From an uncultured Trueperaceae bacterium (lineage in GTDB: Bacteria; Deinococcota; Deinococci; Deinococcales; Trueperaceae), in the NCBI GenBank assembly GCA_937907415.1, contig CALCHY010000311.1, forward strand, positions 1-64,000: 64,000 nucleotides of DNA, read 5' to 3'. Positions 6,677-14,647 of this stretch are shown here, one piece after another. The number at the start of each line of letters is the position of its first letter. Position 1 is the stretch's first letter. A model generated the notes under the pieces. The model made no database searches. It was not told where the DNA came from and was given only the letters and a program-made list of their open reading frames with translations. Both the position numbers and the translations under genes were made by a program.

Positions 6677-9600
6677 TGGACCCGACTGGTTACGTCGGGT
6701 CTTTCAGGTTCTTGGAGGTCATGCTGGGCGGCAAGAACCGTCGCGGCAGCGGCCTATGGGCTGAGACCGAGGACTTGACCCGCATCGTTCACGACGCGGC
6801 GTTCGTAAGCAAGAAGCCGCTCGAAGATTCACACGGCCAGATAGCGCACTACCGTTCGCAGTTCCCGCTCTTCGACAAGGATGACCCCGAGCGGCGCGCA
6901 GAGTTGAGCGAGCAGGTGGCGCACGTGCCGCACCTCGCCGACTTCCACGTTGACATCGATCACGACGGCGACCTGGAAGCCAGCCGCGTCATGGCCTTGA
7001 AGGTCGTGGACTACTACCTCAGCCTTGGCATCGCGGAGGAAGCCATCGGCATCCGCTTCAGCGGCTCCAAGGGCTTCGACATCTCGCTGCCCTGGCAGTT
7101 GTTCGGCGTGCAGGCGCAGGGCGTGATGTCACTGGCGTGGACGACTTGGAAGCTGTTCGGCCGCGAGCTGATACACGACCTTGATCTGAGCGGCGTGGAC
7201 GAGGGGCTGTGGCGCAAGAACGGCACCATCCGGCTTGAGAACACTAGGCATCCGAAGAGCGGCCTGTTCAAGGTGCGGTTGACGCCCAAGGAACTTCGCT
7301 CCTCGATCAAGGCCATCCAGAAGCTCGCAGAACAGCCCAGGGCGGCCTTCTACCGCCCCGAGGCTATAGAGGTAGCCCTGGCAGTGCCGAACGCGGGTCT
7401 ACGGCCACGCTACCTCGCGCTACAGGCCCAGGCGGATGCGGATATCGCCACCATCACGGCTCTGCGCCAGCGGCCCCTCGATCCCGAGATCGCGAAGGAG
7501 TTGGAAGGCGGCCTGGTGGCCTGCCTTGAGAACATCGCCCGCTCCTCGCCGGCACGCGGCACGCGTAACGTGACGACTTTCCACGCTGCCATGATGATGA
7601 AGCGCATCCAGAAGGGCGAGGAAGCCGCGCAGCAACTGGTTCGAGGCTGGCTCGGCGACGCCGCCTACAACGACGTGGGCGCAGAGGGCACCATCAACAG
7701 CGTGTACACCGGCCCGTACGAAGGCGGGTGCCGCTGGATGCGCGAGTCGGGTTACGCCACGCCCTCCGAGTGCGCCGCCTGCCCCGTTGGGCGCTTCAGG
7801 ACGCCCAGGAAGGCGCGAGTGGTGGAGGCTGAGTTGCCGGTCGTGGCCGCCGACTCGCTACTGCCTACCATCGCGGAGCAGCGGGTGCGCCTGCAAGAGG
7901 ATCTGGCCCACCTCAACCCCGGCAAGGTCACGGTCGTCAGTATCCCGGCTGGCGTCGGCAAGACGCACGCCACGCTGCAACGCGCCGTGAGCATGGTCCG
8001 CGAGGGGCAGCGGGTGCTGTTCTTCGTGAAGGACACGCGCTCTCCGACCGGCTTGGCGGCCGACATGATTGACGAGTTGCGCGAGAAGCACGATTACTTC
8101 GGCAAGGTGCAGATCCTGCGAGGCCGAGACGCCGACAACTGCGAGGACTGGACCACCGTGCAGGCCGTCACGAAGAAGGGCTACCCGGTAGCCACGACGG
8201 TGTGCAACACCTGCCCGGCGCGGCCGCATTGCGCCTACTACCGGCAGTACGACGACGCCTACGAGGCTGGCATCTACATCGCGCCGCACGCCATGCTGCC
8301 GATTATCTTCAACGACGACTGGCGCGGCTTCTCGCATGAGTACGTCGGCTACACGGACGACGGCAAGCGCGGCGGCACCGTCGGGGGGCCGCTGGGCCTC
8401 ATCGTCATCGACGAGGACGCGTTGGACGTGATGGTTGACCGCTTCTGGCTTGGGCGTTACCACTTAGAGTCTGAGCTCAAGCAGAAGATCCGGCACCGCA
8501 AACGCATCGACAAGCTGACGGGCGGGGAGGTCAACGCCAAGGTCCCGCTGGACCCCAACTGGCTGCGCATCATCGAGTGGTTGCTGCTGACCCTGAAGAT
8601 CGACGGCCCGGTGATGCCGACGCTAGCGAGCATCGCACGGGCGGATGGCGCGGATGTACGCGCCGTGCTTCACGCCATCGACCCGGCCAACATCATCGAC
8701 CCCGACATCAAGAGGTCCAAGGGCCACCGGCCGTTCACGTCGCGCCTCTACTACGCGCTGATGGCGGAAGTGAAGCGCTTGCGAGACGGGAACTTCACCA
8801 TCTGGCGTGCGGGGGAGGGCATCAGCGTCATGCGCCTGGTGCCCATCCAGTTCCCGCCCGGCATCCCGGTGTTGGTGTTGGACGCCTACGCTAACCACGA
8901 CCTGTACCAGCGCTATTACCGCGCTGCGGGGGTCAACCGGCTGTTGGAGTTCCGCGACTACCCGGTCAGGGAGCAGGCGAACGTGACCTACGTGCTGGGC
9001 GCTAACCTGCTGAGCCGCGACATCGAGACGGGATCGGAGAAGATCAACCGCGTCATGCTCGGCCTTCAAGCGCTGACGGCGGATGGCGTCGAGACTTACA
9101 TCGTCGCCAAACGCGCCTTCTTCGCCAGCGCGGCTTGGGAGGAGTGGGCTCCTCGCCTGCCTAACTGCGTGGCTGACGGCGACGCCGGGCAGCTGCACTT
9201 CTGGCGTGGGCGGGGCATCAACGCCGCGAGCGGCAAGCGCATCGCGGTGGTGCAGGTCCCGAACTTCCACCCGGACCACGTGTTCTCCGAAGCCAGCCTG
9301 CTGTACGCCGACGAGCCGCGCCTGGACAACCAGCGTGAGCGCGTGGAGACCGACATCATCTGGGCTGACGGAGCCGACGCGGTGGCCATGAAGGTAGACC
9401 GCGTGATGTACGCCGACGAGCGCCTGAACCTGATCAACGAACGCTACCGCATGGATGAGCTGGTGCAGATGGCGCTGCGTAGCCGCAGCCTCACCACGGG
9501 CGCGGAGATCATCTTGTTCGCCGACCTTCCAGATCCGCGCCTGCCAGCCACGCGTGTCGTGCTGCTGGACGACATCAGCCGCGAGCAGGAGTTGGGAGAA

Positions 9601-9804
9601 GCCAGGCGAGTCATCTACGCCGCCTTGGAGGAGTTGGAAGCCTTGAACATGCAGAACCTCATCGATCTGGGGGTCGTCACCGGCAGCGGCGCGGCCACAC
9701 CGCTGCGTAGCGCCATCAAGCGCACGGCAGCCGCCGAGTTGCAGCTGGTACGCAGCCACCCGGTAGCGCCAGCCGTGGCCGCTGCGGAAGCGAGCTTGAC
9801 ATGA
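6655..9804 (+). CDS. Archaeo-eukaryotic-type primase fused to helicase
   Basis: 1049 residues from GTG 6655; ATG 6676 (TAATG with the upstream stop) is an equally good start. N-terminal primase part: FHVDIDHDG with Asp100/Asp102 as the metal-binding pair, GIRFSGSKGFDISLPW at about 132-147, and TIRLENTRHPKSGLFKVRL, all AEP landmarks. The position usually His in SGxKGxH is Asp here. A CxC-type set (GGCRWM, SECAACPVG) lies near 360. Helicase part: Walker A PAGVGKTH near 427, a C-x20-C-x2-C-x5-C set near 500-530 resembling iron-sulfur helicases, Walker B LIVIDEDAL near 583. It should prime and unwind at the phage fork. Confidence 0.8.
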   Translation: MASKRIVMDPTGYVGSFRFLEVMLGGKNRRGSGLWAETEDLTRIVHDAAFVSKKPLEDSHGQIAHYRSQFPLFDKDDPERRAELSEQVAHVPHLADFHVDIDHDGDLEASRVMALKVVDYYLSLGIAEEAIGIRFSGSKGFDISLPWQLFGVQAQGVMSLAWTTWKLFGRELIHDLDLSGVDEGLWRKNGTIRLENTRHPKSGLFKVRLTPKELRSSIKAIQKLAEQPRAAFYRPEAIEVALAVPNAGLRPRYLALQAQADADIATITALRQRPLDPEIAKELEGGLVACLENIARSSPARGTRNVTTFHAAMMMKRIQKGEEAAQQLVRGWLGDAAYNDVGAEGTINSVYTGPYEGGCRWMRESGYATPSECAACPVGRFRTPRKARVVEAELPVVAADSLLPTIAEQRVRLQEDLAHLNPGKVTVVSIPAGVGKTHATLQRAVSMVREGQRVLFFVKDTRSPTGLAADMIDELREKHDYFGKVQILRGRDADNCEDWTTVQAVTKKGYPVATTVCNTCPARPHCAYYRQYDDAYEAGIYIAPHAMLPIIFNDDWRGFSHEYVGYTDDGKRGGTVGGPLGLIVIDEDALDVMVDRFWLGRYHLESELKQKIRHRKRIDKLTGGEVNAKVPLDPNWLRIIEWLLLTLKIDGPVMPTLASIARADGADVRAVLHAIDPANIIDPDIKRSKGHRPFTSRLYYALMAEVKRLRDGNFTIWRAGEGISVMRLVPIQFPPGIPVLVLDAYANHDLYQRYYRAAGVNRLLEFRDYPVREQANVTYVLGANLLSRDIETGSEKINRVMLGLQALTADGVETYIVAKRAFFASAAWEEWAPRLPNCVADGDAGQLHFWRGRGINAASGKRIAVVQVPNFHPDHVFSEASLLYADEPRLDNQRERVETDIIWADGADAVAMKVDRVMYADERLNLINERYRMDELVQMALRSRSLTTGAEIILFADLPDPRLPATRVVLLDDISREQELGEARRVIYAALEELEALNMQNLIDLGVVTGSGAATPLRSAIKRTAAAELQLVRSHPVAPAVAAAEASLT

Positions 9805-10571
9805 TCGAGTTGGAGCGTTGGCCGGAGTCGCAGCACCGCATGGTCGCCTACTACTACGCCATCAAGGGGCCGCGCTGGGTAGCGGCGAGGCTCCATAAGA
9901 GCGCGAGCGCCGTGGGAGAGTACGCCCGGAGGCACGGCATCTACTACGGCGTGAAGCCAGGCTACTTGCGCGTCGGTGAGGTGGCCTCTCTGTGCGGGGC
10001 GCGGTATTCGAGCGTGCTTCACGCGGCGAAGCAGGATGGCGTGTTCCGCCGCTTCGACAAGCGGCTGGTGATGGTCCCGGAGAAGTGGGGCTTGGAGTAC
10101 ATGGAGCGCATCGGTCGGCAGCGCGAGAACCAGGAGTTGTTGGACGAGAAGCTTTACTTCACCATCGGCGACGCAGCGGAAGTCATCGGCTGCGGCGCTG
10201 CGACGGTGAAGAGCGCCTTGCGTGGACGAGGCTGGCTGGGGCCGGCGCTGGGAAACGCCAAGCGTCGGCGGGGCAACAACGACGCTGGCCGCCGTGCGTT
10301 GGCGATCGAGGCGAGGGCGGTGTACGCGGCTAAGGTGTTCCGCGAGAAGCAGCTTCGCGTCGCCGAGGGGATGTACACGTACGAGCAACTGTGCGTGATG
10401 GCCGACGCACCTTACCCGACGGTGAAGAGCCGGTTGGCGCGGGCGGGGGTCGAGGGCGTGAGGGTGTACGTGGGCGGCAAGCGCCCGAAGAGCCACTTCC
10501 CGGCCTGGGCCGTTCCGATAGCCTGTGGCGTGGTAAGCTCCGAGCAGGTATACCATGAGGAGGCGGCGTGA
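9801..10571 (+). CDS. DNA-binding protein with tandem helix-turn-helix units
   Basis: 256 residues. Four stretches look like helix-turn-helix units: residues about 8-45 (WVAARLHKSASAVGEYARR), 55-75 (VASLCGARYSSVLHAAKQDG), 117-140 (AAEVIGCGAATVKSALRGRG) and 195-220 (QLCVMADAPYPTVKSRLARAG). Basic linker RRRGNN between. A multi-HTH layout suits a replication initiator or a regulator binding repeated sites; the phased repeats at 54.8 kb are a speculative target. ATG overlaps the primase stop. Confidence 0.6.
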   Translation: MIELERWPESQHRMVAYYYAIKGPRWVAARLHKSASAVGEYARRHGIYYGVKPGYLRVGEVASLCGARYSSVLHAAKQDGVFRRFDKRLVMVPEKWGLEYMERIGRQRENQELLDEKLYFTIGDAAEVIGCGAATVKSALRGRGWLGPALGNAKRRRGNNDAGRRALAIEARAVYAAKVFREKQLRVAEGMYTYEQLCVMADAPYPTVKSRLARAGVEGVRVYVGGKRPKSHFPAWAVPIACGVVSSEQVYHEEAA

Positions 10572-11269
10572 GCGACATCAAGAAACTATTGAACACCCCA
10601 ACAGACGCGCAACGCGAGCACAGGGCGGCGGAGATGCGCCGCGAGCTGCGGCGCTTGGCGCTGTCAGACGGGCAGGCGGCCTTGGCGTCAGGCCAGGTCC
10701 TGCACGACATCAAGCGGCAGGAGCTGTGGCGTTACCACGCGGATTCGTGGCGCGAGTTCCTTGAAGACCTCGGCATCGCATCGCACACCGACTTCATACG
10801 ACGCCGCGTCTACGAGGTGTTCGTCATCGAGGGCAACATGGACATCGCCGACCCGCGCCTCATCGGCGGCAGCATGTCCAAGCTCGGCGTGGGGACGCGC
10901 CGCGCCTTCGTGCCCTGGGTCCTCAACCACCTAGACGAGTTCCTGACCGCCGCCACCGCCCCCATCGGAGAAGGCGGCTTGGCGCGAGGCGATCTGTACG
11001 CCTGGCTAGAGGAGCAGGTCGGCATCGGCCTTCAGAGCGAAGCCAGCGCCTTGACTCGCGCCACGCGCAGCCTGCGGCGCACCTGCGCGTACATTCGCAG
11101 CCTCAGCGACGACGCCAGGGACGTGCTGGCGCAGACCATCAAGAACGACGAGGATATCTTCGACACGCTCCTGTTCATGACCGGCTACGCCGACAAGAAG
11201 CAGCGCATCATCCCGCCAGAGAACATGCCTACCGAGGAGGTCGATATCGACGTGGAGGACGAATGGTGA
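10568..11269 (+). CDS. Unknown protein with DUF3102-like helical N-terminus
   Basis: 233 residues from GTG 10568 (GTGA). Residues 35-85 (LASGQVLHDIKRQELWRYH...WREFLEDLGI) resemble the helical segments of phage/plasmid proteins that act with DNA-binding partners, where a short helix is followed by a W-x-x-F/Y-L motif. The C-terminus is acidic (PTEEVDIDVEDEW). Resemblance noted from memory of the pattern only; function unknown. Coupled to the HTH gene. Confidence 0.5.
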   Translation: MSDIKKLLNTPTDAQREHRAAEMRRELRRLALSDGQAALASGQVLHDIKRQELWRYHADSWREFLEDLGIASHTDFIRRRVYEVFVIEGNMDIADPRLIGGSMSKLGVGTRRAFVPWVLNHLDEFLTAATAPIGEGGLARGDLYAWLEEQVGIGLQSEASALTRATRSLRRTCAYIRSLSDDARDVLAQTIKNDEDIFDTLLFMTGYADKKQRIIPPENMPTEEVDIDVEDEW

Positions 11270-11520
11270 TGGACGTTCCGAAGACCGAAGACCGCCACTG
11301 GCGGCTTGACCTGAAGTTCCGCAGCGGCGGCAGTATGAGCCTTCTCCTATCAGAGGCGGCGCTGGCCGGCAAGCTGGTGGAGACGTGGGGCGAGATACAG
11401 CCGGGCCAGTCGGTGGTGGCTGACCTCTCCTTCATCGACCCTGACACCGGCAAGATCGGCTGGATGCGCCTGGATTGCGCCGACATCCTCTCGGCCACCC
11501 TGTGGAGCGAAGATGGCTAA
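11263..11520 (+). CDS. Unknown small beta-rich protein
   Basis: 85 residues; ATG 11263 used, ATG 11269 (TGATG with the upstream stop) is an alternative two residues in. The sequence is beta-rich (WRLDLKFRSGGSMSLLL, SVVADLSFIDPD) and acidic. No recognised family. Overlaps the resolvase gene start by 8 bases. Confidence 0.6.
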   Translation: MVMDVPKTEDRHWRLDLKFRSGGSMSLLLSEAALAGKLVETWGEIQPGQSVVADLSFIDPDTGKIGWMRLDCADILSATLWSEDG

Positions 11521-12247
11521 GCCGCGCACGAAAGGCAAGCGTGGTGAGCTCGAAGTCGCGGCGCTACTGCGCAGCATGGGAGTGCCGGCGCGGCGCGGCC
11601 AACAGTTCACGGGCGGCGGCGACAGCCCCGACGTGTCGCACGCACTAGAGCCGATCTTGCACATCGAGGTCAAGTTCGTGGAGCGCGTCCTGATAGAAGA
11701 CTGGTACGACCAGGCGCTGCTGGACGGGCGCTACCGCACCCCCCTCATCATCCACCGCCGCACCGCCAAGGGCGGGAAGCCCGTGCAGTGGATAGCCACG
11801 ACCATGCTGCGCGATCTGCTGCACCTCGTCGACACGCCGTCACCCGACGACTACCTGACCGGCGACAGCCGCGACTTGAGCCGCGTGGTGGCCAAGCACC
11901 TGGGCGGTCGGGCGCACCTCACCTACCACCGCAGCAACGCCCTACGGTTCACGCAGCGCTTCGAGGAAGCCACCACCGATGCGCCGCCAGGCATCGCGCC
12001 GGGACTCGCGCACGCCAGGACGGCCGTCGAGAGTCCGTGGTACGTGAGCTTCTTCGCCGAGGACTTGCTTGAGATAGCCATCCAAGAGGCGATGGAGCGC
12101 TACGGCTTCGAGCCGATGCGCGGGCCGGACGGGTTGGCTCCGAACTACGAAGGCGAGGTGGAGCGCCACTACCGACGGTTCTGGGAGGAGAAGCGCGCCC
12201 GCCTAGCGAGCGAGATGCCGCTCTTCAGGGGGTCGATGTGGGAGTAG
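11513..12247 (+). CDS. Hjc-like Holliday junction resolvase (PD-(D/E)XK)
   Basis: 244 residues. The N-terminus has the archaeal/phage Hjc signature: KGKRGELEVAALLR (Glu12), a basic loop VPARRGQQFTGGG, DSPDV (Asp40) and HIEVKFVE (Glu52, Lys54). These enzymes cut four-way DNA junctions made by recombination or before packaging. Hjc proteins are usually 120-150 residues; the extra C-terminal 100 residues here are of unknown role. Lies with exonuclease and primase genes, consistent with junction clearing during phage replication. Confidence 0.7.
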   Translation: MAKPRTKGKRGELEVAALLRSMGVPARRGQQFTGGGDSPDVSHALEPILHIEVKFVERVLIEDWYDQALLDGRYRTPLIIHRRTAKGGKPVQWIATTMLRDLLHLVDTPSPDDYLTGDSRDLSRVVAKHLGGRAHLTYHRSNALRFTQRFEEATTDAPPGIAPGLAHARTAVESPWYVSFFAEDLLEIAIQEAMERYGFEPMRGPDGLAPNYEGEVERHYRRFWEEKRARLASEMPLFRGSMWE

Positions 12248-12249
12248 TC

Positions 12250-12699
12250 ATGCACACCGGGTCGTTGATCGATCACGGCGGCATCGTGATCTTCAGCTTC
12301 GTGGATGCGGAGGGGAAGGTCGTGTACCGCAACCGGCTGGTGGCTCGAGTCGGGGCCGCCACCGCCTACCGTGCCCTGCGCGTGAAGTACCCCGAATGGT
12401 CGGAGCACACGCTGAACGTCAGCGTCCTACGCGACCATGAGGTTCATTCACGCGACCGACGCCTGGTGGCTGCCAAGGGGTCGCACCACGGCCCCATCAA
12501 GGTGGAGGGCGGCTTCGTGAGAGAGCTCAGTAGCCGACTGCCGGAGCCGCCGCGCATCGGCGTGGCGGGGGCGCAAGCTAGCGCCGCGACGAACCTGAGC
12601 GAGGAGATGGCCGTCAAGCTGCGTGAAGCGGTGGGCATCCTGACCGGGATCGATCGCGGCGAGAGAGCGGAGGCTGTCACGCGATGGGATCCGACATGA
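12250..12699 (+). CDS. Unknown protein
   Basis: 149 residues from ATG 12250 with GGGAG upstream; GTG 12238 would overlap the resolvase stop. N-terminal half looks beta-rich (HGGIVIFSFVDAEGKVVYRNRL) with an embedded HTLNVSVLRD strand; C-terminal half is a linker and a helix. Sits between resolvase and exonuclease and overlaps the latter by ATGA. Function unknown. Confidence 0.6.
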   Translation: MHTGSLIDHGGIVIFSFVDAEGKVVYRNRLVARVGAATAYRALRVKYPEWSEHTLNVSVLRDHEVHSRDRRLVAAKGSHHGPIKVEGGFVRELSSRLPEPPRIGVAGAQASAATNLSEEMAVKLREAVGILTGIDRGERAEAVTRWDPT

Positions 12700-13358
12700 T
12701 AGTGGCGTTCGACTTGGAGACGACCGGCCCGGAGCCGACGGAGGCGCGGATAGTCACGTACTCGCTGGTCGACTTCGACCCCAACGGCGTGCCCGGTGCG
12801 GCGTACCACGGCCTAGTCGACCCAGGCGTGGAGATACCGGAGGAAGCCACCGCCGTTCACGGCGTCAGCACCGAGATGGCACGCGCCGACGGCGAGCCGA
12901 TGGCCGCCGCCGTGCGCCGCATATCCGACGCGGTGCGCTCCGCTGGCGCGACGTGCGCCTTCAACGCCAGATACGACTTGACGGTGTTGGCGCACGAGAT
13001 GCGACGCCTCGGTGAGCCTCATGACTGGCTGGGCGACGTGATCGTGCTTGACCCGCTAGTCATGGATCGCCACTTCAATACCTACCGCAAGGGCAGGCGC
13101 ACGTTGAGGGCGGTGTGCGGCTTCTACGGCATCGCGTTAGAGAACGCACACTCTGCCGACGCCGACGCCCTGGCTGCGGGGCTGCTGTACTTCAAGATCA
13201 GGGAGCGGCATCGAGGGGCGCAAGTGAAAGACCTCGGCACGCTGCATACAGCGCAGCGTGCGTGGGCGAGGGAGCAAGCGCTGAGCTTGCAGAGCTACTT
13301 CCGCCGCAGCGACCCCGAGGCGGTCGTGGAAACGCGCTGGCCGTACTACATCGACTAG
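12696..13358 (+). CDS. DnaQ-like 3'-5' exonuclease (DEDDh)
   Basis: 220 residues from ATG 12696 (ATGA overlap); an upstream ATG at 12684 adds four residues. Motif Exo I is AFDLETTG (Asp6, Glu8), Exo II is CAFNARYDL, Exo III is HSADADAL, the H-x-A-x-x-D form of DEDDh enzymes. This is the proofreading/RNase T exonuclease superfamily. With no polymerase in the window it may trim primers or degrade DNA, or assist a host or distant phage polymerase. Its TAG overlaps the stop of the convergent small gene at 13355. Confidence 0.8.
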   Translation: MIVAFDLETTGPEPTEARIVTYSLVDFDPNGVPGAAYHGLVDPGVEIPEEATAVHGVSTEMARADGEPMAAAVRRISDAVRSAGATCAFNARYDLTVLAHEMRRLGEPHDWLGDVIVLDPLVMDRHFNTYRKGRRTLRAVCGFYGIALENAHSADADALAAGLLYFKIRERHRGAQVKDLGTLHTAQRAWAREQALSLQSYFRRSDPEAVVETRWPYYID

Positions 13359-13435
13359 CGGTTCTTGCGGGTCAGCAGGAAGAGGAACAGCATCCCAGCG
13401 AAGGCACCGAGAATGAAGATCACGTACCAGGCCAT
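13355..13435 (-). CDS. 26-residue membrane peptide
   Basis: ATG at 13435, TAG at 13357-13355. The peptide is almost entirely one hydrophobic helix (WYVIFILGAFAGMLFLFLL) with a basic tail TRKNR. The upstream leader contains GAGGGGGTGA, a strong ribosome binding site, 12 bases after the previous gene's stop. Last gene of the late minus-strand operon and close to other exported proteins, so a lysis accessory role is possible but unproven. Its stop codon overlaps that of the convergent exonuclease gene. Confidence 0.55.
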   Translation of the reverse strand: MAWYVIFILGAFAGMLFLFLLTRKNR

Positions 13436-13447
13436 TTAGTCACCCCC

Positions 13448-13804
13448 TCACAGGCGCACAGAGAACCCGAGCCTCAACCAGTCGGGATCGCCGAGGGGGT
13501 GAAGGCCATAGAGCTCAGGCAAGTGGAACTCGCCCCACGCGCTCCAACCCTCGGCGTAGTAGGCCACGATGGCGTAAGGGGCGATGTGGCCCTGGGCGAA
13601 GTCGCTGAAGGTAGCCTGCACGTCCACCCCGACCGCCACCTCGAAGTCGCCCAACACGAACATCGTGCGCTCCGCGAAGCAGCCGACCACGCCCGTCGGC
13701 AGGCGAGCGGAGCAGGTGAGGGTCACGCCGTACGACTGTGGCGCGGGTTCCTGTGCGAAGGCTAGCGCCGAGAACAGCGACAGCGCCAAGATCATCCGCC
13801 TCAT
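13448..13804 (-). CDS. Exported small protein
   Basis: 118 residues. MRRMILALSLFSALAFAQEP is a clear signal peptide with likely cleavage after AFA. The mature part has two cysteines (LTCSARL, GCFAERT) and alternating hydrophobic strands (APYAIVAYYAEGWSAWGEF, WLRLGFSVRL), suggesting a small beta-sandwich or barrel outside the cytoplasm. Phage export of such proteins may affect superinfection or lysis; no family recognised. Confidence 0.65.
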   Translation of the reverse strand: MRRMILALSLFSALAFAQEPAPQSYGVTLTCSARLPTGVVGCFAERTMFVLGDFEVAVGVDVQATFSDFAQGHIAPYAIVAYYAEGWSAWGEFHLPELYGLHPLGDPDWLRLGFSVRL

Positions 13805-13835
13805 CCTTGCCCGTACCCCGTTCTGTAACCGAAGG

Positions 13836-14081
13836 TCATACCAGCCGCGTGACGATGACGCCAGTAACGCCGCTAGGTAGCGTCACGGTCGCAGCGGGGA
13901 CGCCGGCCACGGACGAGCGCCAACCTCCACTGGGGATGGTCAGCGATATGCCGTTGATGACGAACACCTGCGGAGTCACCTCCGAGTGGTAGACCTCCAC
14001 GGCGGTGATTGGCGCACTGAACGTTACGACATCCGCCACGGCATTAGAGTCGGTCTTGGATTCCGCTGCACTACTGCCCAT
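13836..14081 (-). CDS. Small virion-associated beta protein, paralogue of 15996 gene
   Basis: 81 residues from ATG 14081. It reads as a beta sandwich: VVTFSAPITAVEVYHSEV, a NGISLTIPSGG turn and VTLPSGVTGVIVTRLV. The gene at 15996-16310 has the same order (TITFTAPVVAVQVFNGSG, TVTIAATGPWYAVGLR), so they look like diverged copies. The start overlaps the stop of the previous gene by one base. Likely a structural or adhesin accessory protein. Confidence 0.6.
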   Translation of the reverse strand: MGSSAAESKTDSNAVADVVTFSAPITAVEVYHSEVTPQVFVINGISLTIPSGGWRSSVAGVPAATVTLPSGVTGVIVTRLV

Positions 14082-14647
14082 TAGCCGACTTGGGTCCATC
14101 CGTACACGCCTGGTTCCCACACGTTGTCGGGGGCGGTTGATTCCCACGTGTGCCCGGCGTGCGTGACTTTCGCGCCGAGGGCGTAGGCGTCGTGGGCGCC
14201 GGTTGGTTGCGTCCAGGGGGCGGGGCCGTCTGCGGGGTCGAAGAAGCGGGCGAACAGAGCGGGAGTCGCGTCCGGCTGCCAATCCGCTTGCGTGGCGTGC
14301 GCCTGCACGACGCGGTAGAGGGTGCCGTCGTGCGTCACGATGTCGCCCACGTCGAGCGCTTGGCCGGGCGCCCAAGCGCGGAACAGGCTCGCGTCCGTGT
14401 CGGGCGTGACCTCGGCCAGGACGGCGCTCCTGGTGGCGGCTCGTGTGGCGATGGTCTGCACGGCCTCGGCGGGGAAGTCGTGGCTGAACACGAAGTTGCC
14501 GTCCTCATCGGTGGTAGGCACGCCGAGCAGCACGCCGCCGATGACGGTGAGCAGTTCACCGTTGGCGGCCTTGAAGGCGTGCGCGTTGGGTTCGCCGCGC
14601 TCGTTGGTGAGCACTTGCACGTCGGCGGGGTTGAGGGTCAGTTTCAC
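14081..14647 (-). CDS. Tail adhesin with chitin-binding-like domain
   Basis: 188 residues. The C-terminal half has two repeats resembling carbohydrate-binding module 5/12: residues about 100-130 (DVGDIVTHDGTLYRVVQAH...W) and 150-188 (YALGAKVTHAGHTWES...WEPG.YGW). These aromatic modules bind polysaccharide, and in phages they occur on fibres and lysins. The N-terminal part (MKLTLNPADVQVL) is unknown, perhaps for virion attachment. ATGA overlap with the LamG gene upstream. Confidence 0.65.
   Translation of the reverse strand: MKLTLNPADVQVLTNERGEPNAHAFKAANGELLTVIGGVLLGVPTTDEDGNFVFSHDFPAEAVQTIATRAATRSAVLAEVTPDTDASLFRAWAPGQALDVGDIVTHDGTLYRVVQAHATQADWQPDATPALFARFFDPADGPAPWTQPTGAHDAYALGAKVTHAGHTWESTAPDNVWEPGVYGWTQVG

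Noticed and set aside
8623..9759. 378-codon minus-strand open frame inside the primase-helicase gene
   Set aside because: Antisense shadow; the plus-strand protein has clear motifs along the same interval.
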